Shown: positions 22,101 through 34,684 of the stretch, piece after piece
Numbering within the stretch: the first letter of the stretch is position 1
Layout: each line of letters opens with the position of its first letter
From: Cytospora piceicola
Taxonomy: Eukaryota > Ascomycota > Sordariomycetes > Diaporthales > Cytosporaceae
Reading direction: 5' to 3'
DNA: 64,000 nucleotides
Assembly: GCA_023375675.1 (NCBI GenBank)
Contig: JALQBC010000009.1
Location: forward strand, 124,001 to 188,000
Position numbers and translations under genes: made by a program
The notes under the pieces: generated by a model
What the model was told of the DNA's origin: nothing
The model's input: only the letters and a program-made list of their open reading frames with translations
Databases searched by the model: none

Positions 22101-24752
22101 TGTGGCCTTCGGGTGTACAACCGTGCTGTGTACCCATATCCATGGGTCGATCGTACGGCCTCACAGCGGATAGCCGTGCTTGAGACTCTGCAAGTGCAGA
22201 AAGCGGCAGCTGTGTTCCATGATCTAACAGCCCAGGTGCGCTGGAACGGCAATATCACGGGAGAAGGTTGCCAGGGTGGTACTCTGAGCTATGTGTCCAC
22301 CCAGTCAATGCCCGATAAGGCTTGCGCCTGATCCTGGACCGACGCAATACTCCCAGCATGTGAGCTGGTTCTGTCCTATAGAAATTCCCGACTTGCAGAT
22401 GCGGGAGCATAGCCCAACCCAGCCCGATCGATTTCAAGTTATTGCTGACGTGGTGAAAGTGCAGGCCAGCCAGTCGCTTGTCTTGCCAAACAGGATGCAT
22501 AGGTTGCGGATGCGCACGTTATGATACGAAGTACAGTCGATGGAGGCGGTCAGCGACCTCCTCATCACACACCAGTGGTTGCTTTGGGATTCCGAAGGAG
22601 GGCTTCGTTGTAGGTCCCTGGGGAGCCGGCAATAAGTCTCAGAAGAAAGCAACTAGCATAACCAAGCAACATGTATTCCGATGCCGTATGGAGCCAGAGT
22701 TTCTCCCGAGTGATGACGTTGGGGCTTTATCGTCGGGATATTCAGGTCCTCGATTGTCTTTGGCGGAGGGAACCTCGCGTTCGAGGAAGATATCGGAATG
22801 CGGCAGGGCCTGGTTGGACTGCGCAGCCCGATGGACAAGTGAATGCGATCGGTGCTATGTAATGATCATGCACCAGAAACAAGCTTGTCCATACACCAAG
22901 CGAAGGAACTCCGAAGGGGGGCTGCGCCTGGACGCAAAGCAGACAGTGTAATCTCGGGCCATGTAGTCGGTGCCGGGACTTTGGATACCTGGAACTTGGG
23001 AATCCCACCCTTAAGGACGTATCCGAGCCTCGCAGCAGGAATCTCATCAAGCTTGCGAGGCATGTTCAGGGGAGAGCAGCCCCCGTCCATCAATGATTGT
23101 TGTCTGAGGGCCCGGCGAAGGCCATTCTGAGACACGCCGCGCTGTCAAAGTCCGTAAATAGAGTCTGGGCCAATCCTTTGCGTCTTCGATATTGACTGGT
23201 GCAGTGTCAACACGTTGACAGTTGCTTCGACCATTGGCTGATGACATTGACTCGGTATGTAGAAACCCTGTTTTGTGTTCCCTTCCTGCTTGTGATCTAG
23301 TGCCGTACAATGCGTATTGTCCAGGTACTTCCATTGATAGTCCATCTAGAACCGGTGAGAGATTACCAATGTGATCGAGTAAGCCGTTCTCCCGTTATTC
23401 ACACTGTAGGAACGGTTGTGTGGGGGAGGGGGGACGTCAAAGATGCCTCAAGATATCGACAACGAGAGTTCTAGGCACGACGACGAGCCAAAGAGCAGAA
23501 CGCAGTAAAATGCACGGTACTGAAATGCCATCATTCACCCATGGGGAACTTCACATGACTGCCTAGTCCGTGGGCACAGATGAAACCAGCTCCCGCGTAC
23601 AGGCTGGGTACCATCTCGCCCGGTTGTGCGTAGAGCCTCCTTAACACAGAAAGGTGCCTCAATGTATAACACTTTGCAGCCTCCTTGACAGCAGAAGCAC
23701 CCTTACGACGGCGTCGCGGGGGGATTGGCTTCACACAAAAGCAATGGAAGACCGTAGAGGCCCGCATCGATCGTTGATAAAGTGAAACCAGACATCCCAT
23801 TCGTGAGCAGCGTTCAGCTCACATGAGGGCTAGCTGACTGTTCGGCCATGGCTCTTCCACGCTCAAAAGAGGCAGCACACTCGGTCAGGCTTTACGGATG
23901 CCTGGTCTCGTCCATTGTTGTCTAAAATCGAGTGGTGTGATGTCTCAGGTGTCATCCCGACCCATGTAAAATGATTTGGATCTGGAGCCCAGAGCACAAC
24001 TCGTAAAGTTGAGCCGCATGTCGAATAAAAAGACAGCAGGGGCAGCATATGCCTCGCGAGCTTCAGCCAAGACTCCAGGCCACCGCTACAGAGAACAGTC
24101 CGTTCACTGTGTTGTCGAAATGATGGTGCTGCTTATCTATGTAGGTATCTGGCAGGTGCACCTCCCGAAAGGGAGCCCGTGCCCAATCATTGCGGCGCCC
24201 AAACTGTACGTCGAGGCTTTCACCGGTCGATAGAAATATGTGATCTGCAAGGTCTTGCCGCAATCTTCTTCAGCGGTCGAATGTAGAATGTATAAGTAGG
24301 ATGGATGTAGAAGTGCAGGTGTCGTCTTGTGGTGAACTTCCTTCCATACTATGGGAAGTAGTAATTTGTACTTACCTACTTACCCTCCTAAAGAACGTTC
24401 TATCCACCTACGTGGGCAGTGACGACCACTACTGGGGAGGAGGGTGGGCAAGGGGGGGTCGGGTACTGTACCACGCTGACTAGCCGAAAAGCGGAAAGGC
24501 GGAAACCGTGGGGTCAGTAATTGGCCTATATTTCTCATCTGTGGGGTCTTCATGTCAAGGTACCGCCGAGTACCTTTTACTTCTTCTTCCAGCCCCCGTT
24601 CCAAGGTTATTATTCTAGACTTTTGATAGCACACACACCACCAAAGTCATTATACACGAAACACATACGACTAAGTCCATCGCACCGCACCGAACCGCAC
24701 CGCACCACCACATCATACAAACTTCTATTATTGAGTTTACCAAGATCGGTAC

Positions 24753-24778
24753 TTTTTTTTTTTTTTTTTTTTTTTTTT
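24753..24778. repeat. poly-T run of 26
   Basis: An uninterrupted run of 26 Ts on the plus strand. No flanking target-site duplication or element body was recognised, so I cannot call it a retroelement tail. Confidence 0.95.
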
Positions 24779-27700
24779 GAAAGTCCAACCTACACTGCAC
24801 TGCAGGTCGTAGTATCCTGACGCATCATAATCACCAGCATCCTTTTTCATGCTGACGGCACATATATACCCGGACCCTGTTCAGGGGAGGGAACAAATCA
24901 ATCAAACGCTGTCTTCGCATTCCGATGGTGAAAGTGTACTCGCATTGGAGACTGATCCGACATAAGAGCAATGACTACCGCTTCTCTGCCGCTTTTCACT
25001 GACCACATCTACCGTCTATAGCAATTCCCCCTTTTCTGGTCCTCTTGAGGGTTTTTCTTTCTCCTCCATTTTTGGTCATCTCAGTTAGGTAAGATGGTTC
25101 TGTGTCACGATCTCAACCTCCGACTGCAAACAAGGTTGAACAAAAGTTGGATGCGTTCATGCACCTTTGACTTGCTTTCTGCAGGGCAACAACAGCCGTG
25201 GACAGCAGTAGCCTAATCTATCTGCTCAAAGCTTCACCATCTCCGCCATCAAGACGGCGGAAGATCCTGAAGAAGAAAAGTGCTGCTGAGTTGTCACATC
25301 GTACAAGATCTGGAGTCTCACGGGGAAGATGTGGAAAACCATGGGGTGCGCAGCATTATGGGGGCCCCAGCCTACCCTGTCATATGGACACCCTGCTCGT
25401 TACAGGTTGGTGCTTTGTTTTGGTGATAAGGCTTGCAGCTTGCCAACATGGAACTGAGTGATACACCCTACTCTATCCCTTGGTCCATTTCTGATCAGGT
25501 CCGGTAATTCATACGCCCTGCTGGTCCACCAGGTAACGGGCCGATCCGAACCAATCTCATCAGTTGCAACTTGCAACTGACCATCGCACAAATATTGTGC
25601 AGAAGCAAGCTGGCTGGTTGATGATAAAACCGGAAGATGCAGACATCTTTGCCGAGTGGTTCTTTTTGCCGCGCTGCTCTCAAGCGCCCAGAACATTGCC
25701 TGACCTCAGCTTCTGCCAGCGGCCCAAGGGATAGCATTCGGAAACGCGTTTCTCCATACTTGCCTGCCTGTCCTTCTTTTGGGAGCGGGGGGGAATTGGG
25801 GAGGGGGGCGCACCATAGATCTACAAACTAAAAGATTAGATCGGCCGCTCTCAATGTTGATGTTGGAGCCATGGGGCGACAAAGCATGCACAAGCGTCAT
25901 GGCCGCTGACCTCAACTTGATGGATGATAGGAGGGAAACGGCCGAGAACGCGCTCATCTGAAACAAGCAAAGCAGTTGCAGTTGCCAAGTCCCGTTGGAT
26001 GTGCTGATGACGGGGCCCGCGGTGGCTCGAACCACAGGCGGATTGGTGGCTGGACAGATGCAGACCGAATCAAAGCAAACGGACAGCTGCGCAGATAACC
26101 ACGACGTGAGCCATGATTCGACCGTTCGGCTCACTAGTTCACAGATCCCAACTGCGTCATCTTTATATTAAGAAACCTTTGCGTGCCCCGGGAAAGACGA
26201 AAAACACGAGAAACACTGGGAGAGCCGGCCGTTGACTCCACCAAGGTCGCAGTCCGGCACCACGGCCAGGTACGGGCAGGACAGCACCCCGTCCAGCGTA
26301 TCTCCTCCCCCCTGAACATTCAAGGTGCAACGGCTTACCGGGATGAAGGGTCAGCTTAGCATTTAGCACGCACCTTGATTTCAGCCAGGAGCCTTGCAAG
26401 TCCGGACAGTTTGCCATCGAGGGAGGCCAGTCATCCGATCAGCCCCTAGTGAAGTGAAGTGAAATCAGACGCCTCGGGTAATGATCGATCTGATTGGCCC
26501 GCGGAGCCCCTTCATGCAGGTCATCGAGCAGACAACATGGGCTACCCCTTCACCATCCTTCACTCGGACGACCCCTTCCAGAGTGCATTTCATCTCTGCA
26601 TGCTGTCCAAGCAGCCGCCCAGAGGCCGGGAGTCCTTAATAATACGACGACTGCAGGGAATACTTTACGGGGTCCGGTGGCCACAACGGCTAGAGCTTCG
26701 GTTTATTGGCGCACTGGCACTAGCGTCCAGGGCAGTAAGCGACTGGCGTGAGCAAACGGTGTGCTAGGACATCCGTCATCAGAAACCCCCTTCCATGAGC
26801 CGGGACATGCTAGACTTTATCATCTATCTGGCTCTAGGTTTAGGGCGAACTCTATCCCAGCCGCTCACGTGCTGGCTAAAGAAGTTCCCGGTTGGTTACG
26901 CAAAGACAGTGATCCCACTCGCGTTCGACACACACCTGGACACAACAGCAAGTTTCATGATCGGCCGTTGCCGAACCTGTCAAGCCAGGAAAAGCACCGA
27001 GACGGAATATAGGACGACCTCGGGGCCGAAATTTAGGGTTCCCTTTTGGGAGGGGGAGGGGGATGCTTTGAGTTGCCTAGCTCCAGGCTCTAGAGGGGTC
27101 GATGGTTGGCTGCCACCTCGATGTAAGCGAGAGCAGCGCGCGTCAGCAGCACAGCACAGTCCCTTCCGGCTATTTCGAAGCGAACCCTAGTCCCAGGGCG
27201 GTCAGGAAAACGCTTTTGCGGCTCAGCACCTCGTCTAGAGTCGCGGGTCGCTCGTTCTGTTCCAAGTCCCCCAAAGGCCAAAGGGTGGGGGGGGGGGTGG
27301 CAAAGGGCCAGTAAGTCCAGTCACAGTGAGAAGAGACCAATTGCGGCAATCTCAGAGCATTATGACGAAGGGCCTTCTGACGGTCAATCACGCCCAATCT
27401 AACTCGCGGGGCCCAGCTTAAGGTCGCCCAAGGACTGGCAGTTCTGCTGCAGCTACCCGTTGCTAGACCAACCTCTGCCCGGGCAGATCTTTACCCAATC
27501 AGCTTGGAAGTTTGTGGCGTATGATAGAGTGGATGTCTCGACGGTAGGGTAGGTGCATATCTGATGCATGGAAGCAGAATGTTTCGAAAACTTCAGTCTC
27601 AGTCCCGGCAGGGGAAAGGCAGGGAATGGTGCCACAAGTACCGTCACTCGACACTCTTTCCGGATCTCGGAGAACTTCAAGTACATTTCGAACAACTTCT

Positions 27701-28494
27701 AGAGGCACAGGGAGGGTAGGTGATGTAAGAGCACACGCACTCTTAACATTATTCCCACACACTGTGCCTTTCCTTCATGAAGGTACCTAGCTTGCTCTCC
27801 AGGTGAGGCCGCTCGTGAGACTGATCCCTCAGCAAGACGCAAGACGACACATGGTCTTCTACCACTCGACGGAACATGACGAGTCACCCAGAAGTGGTCT
27901 GCCTATATGGGATCCATCCAAGGCGAGGTACAGGCAGCCGTTTGATGGCAGTTCTCTCGAAAACCCGGCTGCCTTGAAAGCTAGGGGGGGGGGGGGTTTC
28001 CAGCGGGTTCTTGCTTGATTGTCAGGTACAGCACTTGGTACGAGCTGAGGCTTGGAGTCGTGCGTTGGAAGAGGCTTTGGCCTTGATACGTGCCTACAGT
28101 TACAATACCTCGCATGGACATTGGTACTGTACCTGCAGACCAAGTCTGTACTGCCCTAACAAGGTCAGCGCAGCAATCTCGAATGACACTATCCTGTCTA
28201 CTCGCCTGGTTTAGATCGGTACACCCATATAGCTCACGCCCCTATCGTTTCCCATCTTCTGGTCAAATTTGCTTTGCCAAACTTGGACTCGCAGAAAAAT
28301 AAGAATCGACCTCAAAGAGGCTCGAGCTCGCCATCTCCACAAATTGTTCCTCCTTGTGTGCTTTTGGCGTTGTCTTGGAAGTCTGCGCAACCAATCTGCT
28401 CCACGTTTAAGAAGGCGGACGATTCGCACTTATCCCGTCACCAACAAGCACCAGACATCTCGAGTCCTTCCAAGTCTTCCCCGGTCCAGAACTA

Positions 28495-28531
28495 TTACTA
28501 CTACTACTACTACTACTACTGCTACTGCTAC
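28495..28531. repeat. (CTA)n trinucleotide microsatellite
   Basis: About ten CTA units with two GCTA interruptions, in the far upstream region of the Ndt80-type gene. Confidence 0.95.
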
Positions 28532-31500
28532 TTACCATCAGCCATACATCCCCGATCACTTGAATGCAAAGTTGCTTGAGCACATCTTCTCTGATTCTGT
28601 ATCACTTGTACACCTTTTATTTGAGCCTCCCACCACCAGCCTCCACAACTGTACGAGCCTGTCAAGCCACTGTGCCAGGGTAACAACAAGCCAGATGAGA
28701 TAGGTGCCTTACCTTTGCGTCGCCTCAAACCGCACTTCACATCGCACCTCACCCACCACCGGACACACATTCTATCCAGACTTGTTGGGTCCAGTCAAGT
28801 CAGCCATCCATCCAGATCCATCCATCCGCCCGTCTGTCTACCACCTTCACAGGTCAACTAAATATTCGGGGGAATATTGGAAGCCCTGGAGCCCCTGAAA
28901 GAAGCAGTGCTGAGGCCAGCCAATATCTTGTGCTGCACAACTTGTCCCTTGTGTTGTGGGGAAGCGACGACACCAGCTATCACCACCGCCCCCATCATCA
29001 CAACTATTGCCCCCACCAAGCCTTCCCGTTTTGAAGGACACACCTTTCCCGGTGACGTCGAAAGGTGCAATCTACCCCAGGCCCACAGCAGAAAAGGCAA
29101 CGGTTACCTAAAGTCATTTGACCGTCCCTGGCCAAATCAGTCCAAGATCTCGAGGTCGAGATTCACTACGACATTACAGGTGCAGCCTGCCCCAAACGGG
29201 TCCAACTTTGTGTGGGTTTTGAGAAGCAAGAAGGGGAAACTACCAATCGATACCATTGCTCTGGCCAATAACGGAAGGGACCAGAAGATCCAACCAAAGA
29301 AGATAGAGCAAGAAAGGACGGTCGTAGCAACCTCGAAAAGTTGTACTGGACAGAACAGACCAGAGATTCCAACCTGATTCGTCCCATACCTCAAACCCGA
29401 GTCGTCTTCTATTGTCTCGATCTTCGATTCGTCGGCACCTCGAAAGCTCAAACAAGGCTTCAGTGAACCTCAGCACCTACCTGTGGAGGAAGGATCGACC
29501 ACGAACGCACACCATTGTTGAGCAAGTTGGACAAGGAAATTTCGGCCAAAGGAGGTGAGTAACAGCGTGTTCGCAGCTCTTTTTGTTTCGACTCTACTCG
29601 TGTCGTTTTTGTCTCTGGTTTTGGTTTGGCAAGACGGGAAATTCGCTTGCGCAGCCACTGCTTCCATTTCAGCTCTTCATCCAGCTTCCCGGGTCGCCGC
29701 CTTTCCCAGCGATATTGGTGCTATGCAGGCAGTGCGGTTTACGATGAACCTTCCGAAAACCCGAATCCAACTCTGTGCCTACTGGCGTTCTCTCGCGTGC
29801 AATCTGCCGATTCAGAAAGCAATACAAGGCACGGGTTGGCATGTGCAGGGCTCTGACCTGGGGGGGGGGGCCTTTCCTCCTTTCGAGTAGGGTCGCATCT
29901 GCTGGAGAAATCAGGCCCAATCGCAACGTACCTGACCGAAAAGCAATTTGATAGACGGCTGACGCTGAATTAGGACCCACTCCGAAGTGCATGTCAGTTA
30001 CTTTTCCCTTCACCGTTGTTGTCTGAGTGCCTCAGCGTCTATGCTTTTCTGTCTCGGAACTCGAGCCTCCCGGGGTCGGCGGGCCTTCCGCTCGACGCGA
30101 GAGAGTCCGGACGTTGGGATGAGCAGCATTCTCGGGCTCGGAGTAGAACACATACCTCCGCGCATCTCTAGACATGGCGCTCCGACCTACCGAGATGAGA
30201 TCGAATCGCCAGCTGAGCAATCGCATGTCTCGCCATGTTCGGGCGGTCCACACGATGCTTCGAAGGATGCATAATGACCAGTCGTTGATTCTGTCTAATT
30301 CCCTTTGTTTTCCACGGCGCTCATGCAATGTTCCCCCGGCGCGTATGAGACTGAAATTGATTGACTTACCGAGGAGATCTCTGAACGAATAACTGAAACA
30401 GACGCTGACGTGCTGATGAATTTGGTTAGGAAACGACCAGGACATCATCAAATCGAGTGCGACTGCAATTCAGGCCCCGGGAATGACAAGGGCGGAAGTA
30501 CATCTGAAGGCAAGTCAGCACTGCTTACCCAATACCCAGAGTCTCCAGGGATCCGCCTACCCTGTCGTGCCGCTCATATGCATTGCCCTTGCGCGGCCAG
30601 AAGTATGATCTGACAGGAGGAGGAGGCTCAACAAGGCTGTGTTGTGTGACGATGGAAATCGCCATGCATCCAGGTTATAGAGGCTCTACCCCCTACAGCC
30701 CGCATCGAACCCACCCCTGAAGGCACTAACATGCCTCACTGCTGCAGCTCAGCCCATCACGAATCTTCGCTAACGTTGGCCCCACGGGATGGGGCAAGAC
30801 AGGCCCCGTACCAACTTGATCCCATCGATTGCCTCTTGCGCAACGATTCCCCTCTGGACCGTGGAGAGGGACCTCCTCGCATGACTTCACAAATCCCAAA
30901 GGTATCTATCTACTTGTTCACTAGCCTGCATTCTGTTCAGATACATACAACATCTGCCCTTTGCCTCATTTTGTCCACTCTATTCTCTACAAAGCACAGC
31001 GCCCTCCATCTTCCGGGCTCTCTGATGACCATGCACATGCCCATGTCGACCCATATGGCGTAAACAAACGCATAAGGTCCGAACCGATTGCGCCGGTTTT
31101 CGTCGAGGCGCACTTTTGGTCGAGATTTGTCTCCACAAGATCGTCAATTCGCGGCATGTCAGCTGAAGTAACGAGAAAGAAATTGGCGGAATTGATGCCG
31201 CGCTGAAGCATGAGAACGTTGAAATCGAATCCAGCAAGTTTCAGCAAGTGAGTACAAGCCAAATCCCCGGAAAGCGAAACTGCCCACTACACGACATCAT
31301 GTCTCTCTTGAGTGTCTCAATATTTTACATGGTCTTTTTTTTTTTTTTGTCATCTCTCGGATTTGTCGAACCTCGATATCCTTGCGGGCCGAGTACATCG
31401 TCTCGCAAGCCGGTGGGAAACCGGGCTGGTCTAGTGCTGAAAGTGTCGAGCCCGGTACGGCAGGACTACAACTGGCAACATACTTTCTTTTGTTTGGAAA

Positions 31501-32236
31501 TAACGCGTTCGCACCCGGCCTAACGTTTCAGCTCCGGTCATTTTTCAATTAGAAAAATGACTAGCAGCCAGAGACGCGGAGAATTGGTGGGCATGCAGCT
31601 GTACAACACAGGCGCCTCATTCCGAGAGATGGACGTACCCTATACATCCTTCAGGCCGGGGTTCCCCCTCTGCTCTTGTATCGGACACACACTACCCTCA
31701 TTTGGGCCCAAATGTCTCTCGTTGTATCCTGCGGTCACTGTACTGCAGCAGGGTGCAGCAAGCACACGCCACAGCTTACCCTCGAAACGCGGGCGTCTGC
31801 CTTGGTCTGCCTCCACCCCCAAAAGCCAGAGCCTCGCACTCGCCTACGGCAGAAATCATTCTGCGATTTCCTGGCTTCCCCTCTCATCTTTTGAATCTGT
31901 TCTATTTTGTGTTTATATCTATCTATACATCGTCATCTGCTCCGCCAGAATGATCTCAAATTACTAACTCATTTTGTGGTGGGCGACAGGCACGTACATC
32001 GGCAACACCAGTCTCTTCCTCGTTACTCTTCGCGCAGACATGCCGACCACTTGGTCATCAAGCCGTTGAAGATGTAGAGTGGCCGCTGCGCTATTCGTTC
32101 TGTCATTCTCCTACCACTTCCTTGAAGAAGGCGTCTTGTCACCGAACCTAACAATTCTCTACCTTCTCAGCAGGATTTTGCGCCATCGCCCTCCTGCCCC
32201 GGGCTGGAGTATCTCGACCTTCCCAGCCATTCTGAT

Positions 32237-34684
32237 ATGCGGTAAGTGATTCTTTCAGACTCGCCTTTGCCTTGTGGGCCCTACAGTCGGCCCTGCGTTT
32301 GCCCAGATCTACCGTTCGGCTCATTTCGATATGGTATCCCTCAGCCAAACAGCCTCTCTGCAAGCATCAGTTCCTGTCCGCTCACCAACCACCGTTGAAC
32401 ATGGAAATCGACAGGGGTGAGGAGACCGAGGGACCTTATGGTTCCGAGGTCTCAAGGAAGGTTTTACTGCCTGCCACTGTCTGGTCCTTGGAACCTCCCA
32501 AACAACCCGCAGGTGCTCACATAAAGAGATGGTGCAGGCAGTCAATTTGCCCGTCGTTCTGGCCCCCCTCCCCTGCCCATGCCTAGTACTCACCATAAAA
32601 CGCTCGGAATGCAAGGGTAGTGCCCAGTTCTCCGTAGCGTGAAAATGCTACTTAGGTCCTCGAGACCCCCTCCACTTGCTGCCACATAAGGTGTTCGCAG
32701 CAGCCCTCCCGATCCTGTATCTGCTGTTACCTGTGCAACACTCTTAGCTGGCAGTACGACAAGCTGTCCCACCAGGACATTGTGTTTCGTTCGCATGGGC
32801 AACGAGTTACAGCATTATCGGTGGCAGGCTTCTTTCACGCTAACATTCATTACTTGGCATTGGATCGTTGGGCAGCCTTGCTGATATGTGTGTACGCCGG
32901 CAGCTACAATCAGGACTCCAGTACCTCCCCCTTGACACTCGAGAGTTCAGCTCAACCTTCTCCGGTCATAAATCTTTATCCTCCGGGCCATACATCAGTC
33001 TTTAACTCGGCACCAGCCTATTCACCCGACAACGGGGGCCCCTTCTATGCTCCCACGTCCAACATCTACTCTCACCAAATAGACCCAAGGTCTCGCCTTG
33101 GCTCCAGGTATGTAATGGACCAAACCACCCCTGCTGACCATTTTTCGTTTTTTTCCTTGCCCCCAATCGACTTGGATTGCGACTCACTGCCTGTGTGGGA
33201 GTAGCACTTCTACCCCGGGCATGGCACATGCCCTCCGATCCACAACATTACCGATTCCTCCCACGCGAGATCTCTACACGCCAGCAACGCCCTCCTTCAG
33301 GAGAGCACCGGAACACACGCCGAGATCTCCCTCGTTCCCAGGTGGGCTCCGACGTCATCCCATCCCATCAGCCCCAAGCCCTAACTTTGGTTTCACCAAC
33401 CACTCAGGTAATATCAATAGCATCAGCAGGATGGACTCCTCGTACTCCTCGAAGCAGCAGCAGAACATTCCTCCCCTGCAGGGAATGTCAATGCATGGAG
33501 TCCTCTATTATTCCGACGCCCCCAACAACCAAGTCAAGCCGGAGATCAACGGCTCAATCGACAAGGGCTTCTTCCTGGCAGAGAATGAATGGACGTGCTA
33601 TAGGCGGAACTACTTCTCCTGCATCTGTTCCTTCCATATGCCTTCAGCATCGCATCCACAAGCCACCCTGAACTTCACGCCATCCGGATCTTCTCAGGTA
33701 TACCAGGTGGCTGGTTGGGCCATGTGCATATCGGCGGTCGTATCAGAGAACGATGCCCATACGATCGAGCTGGTCCAACACACACCGAAACGCGACAAGG
33801 GGCCTATTGCTGCTCCGGACAAGATCCGACTGAACCCAAAGCCTCCACAGACAGCACATCATCCTCTGGGACACTACGCACAGGCCGATATGGGTCTCGC
33901 GGGCTCGTCGCGGGCTTATGAGCAATCCATGTATGGGCAGCCGATGCAACATGCCTCACTGCATGCTTCGCTTCCCACAGAGCATACGTTTGAGAGAATC
34001 CAGTTCAAACAGGCGACAGCGAACAATGGGAAGCGCAGAGCTGCGCAACAGTATTACCACCTGGTAGTCGAGCTCTACGCGGATGTTGGACCTCAAGGCC
34101 AGGGCAGTGACCCATGGCTCAAAGTTGCCCATAGAAAATCAGCCAAGATGATCGTTCGAGGTCGATCTCCTGGACATTATCAATCCGAGAGGAGGGCAAG
34201 CACGAGCAGCGGTCCAGGAGGCTCAGCTGGCGGTATGAGTGGCTACAGCGGTCCGGGATCGAGCATGCTTGGAGGCGGGTACGGAGGGCCGGGGACGAAC
34301 ATGCTAGGGGGCGCCTACGGGGACGCCTACGACACACGGGCGGCCGGCCATTATCGCACTCATAACGACGCGATTCCCATGGAGCCCATACTGAGCTCGG
34401 AGGAGTCAAAGGGCATTCACGAGCCTGAGGGGTACAAGTACTACCCCACATCCATCATCGAGCCTCACCATGATACTCGACAACCGGTAGAGATGTTCCA
34501 CCATCCGAGCCGGCCTCAAGACAGCTCGTTGCGAAACTTTGGAAGCGGGTTCGACTTGACGTCAAAGTACTTCCCCGGACCACTGTTTTCTGAGAGACCC
34601 GGAGGCTGTGGGCGGTATGAAGGGAAGTCCACCTCGAGTGGTTACTACCCCACGATGATTCCACCGCCTATTGGACTCAACTAG
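32237..34684 (+). CDS. vib-1: Ndt80/PhoG-type transcription factor, VIB-1/XprG-like
   Basis: DNA-binding regulator of the p53-like Ndt80 family. In filamentous fungi VIB-1/XprG relatives control extracellular proteases, carbon response and heterokaryon incompatibility (established for the family). The secure exons are 32904-33107 and 33205-34684, with a 97-nt intron. The Ndt80 domain (roughly residues 165-395) shows KPEINGSIDKGFFLAENEWT, CYRRNYFSCICSF, MCISAVVSENDAHTIELVQH, TPKRDKGPIAAPDKIRL and AHRKSAKMIVRGRSPGHY. The Gly/Ser-rich C-terminal half has no further fold. The 5' end is less certain. The model given starts at ATG 32237 (5 nt of coding exon up to 32241, then a 662-nt intron) and gives 562 residues beginning MRYNQDSS, in frame at every junction. 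The exon 32171-32241 is also open upstream, so a longer N-terminus is possible, as is an unspliced start at 32782. Confidence 0.85.

Larger units (their letters stand above)
18421..32236. other. 13.8-kb stretch without a convincing gene
   Basis: I found no reading frame here with a recognisable family, nor reverse transcriptase, integrase or transposase blocks. The DNA holds C/G homopolymers, microsatellites and scattered short open frames. From about 28.2 kb the plus strand becomes rich in CT- and CCATC-type sequence and has good donor sites (GTGAGT at 29555 and 31248). This fits a long, spliced 5' leader or promoter of the Ndt80-type gene at the right end. Confidence 0.5.

Noticed and set aside
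24753..24778. Poly-T as a reverse-strand poly-A tail of a retroelement
   Set aside because: No element body, target-site duplication or reverse-transcriptase sequence was seen next to it.
26022..26035. GTGG-CTCGAA-CCAC hairpin resembling a tRNA T-arm
   Set aside because: No A-box, anticodon arm or acceptor pairing upstream on the minus strand.
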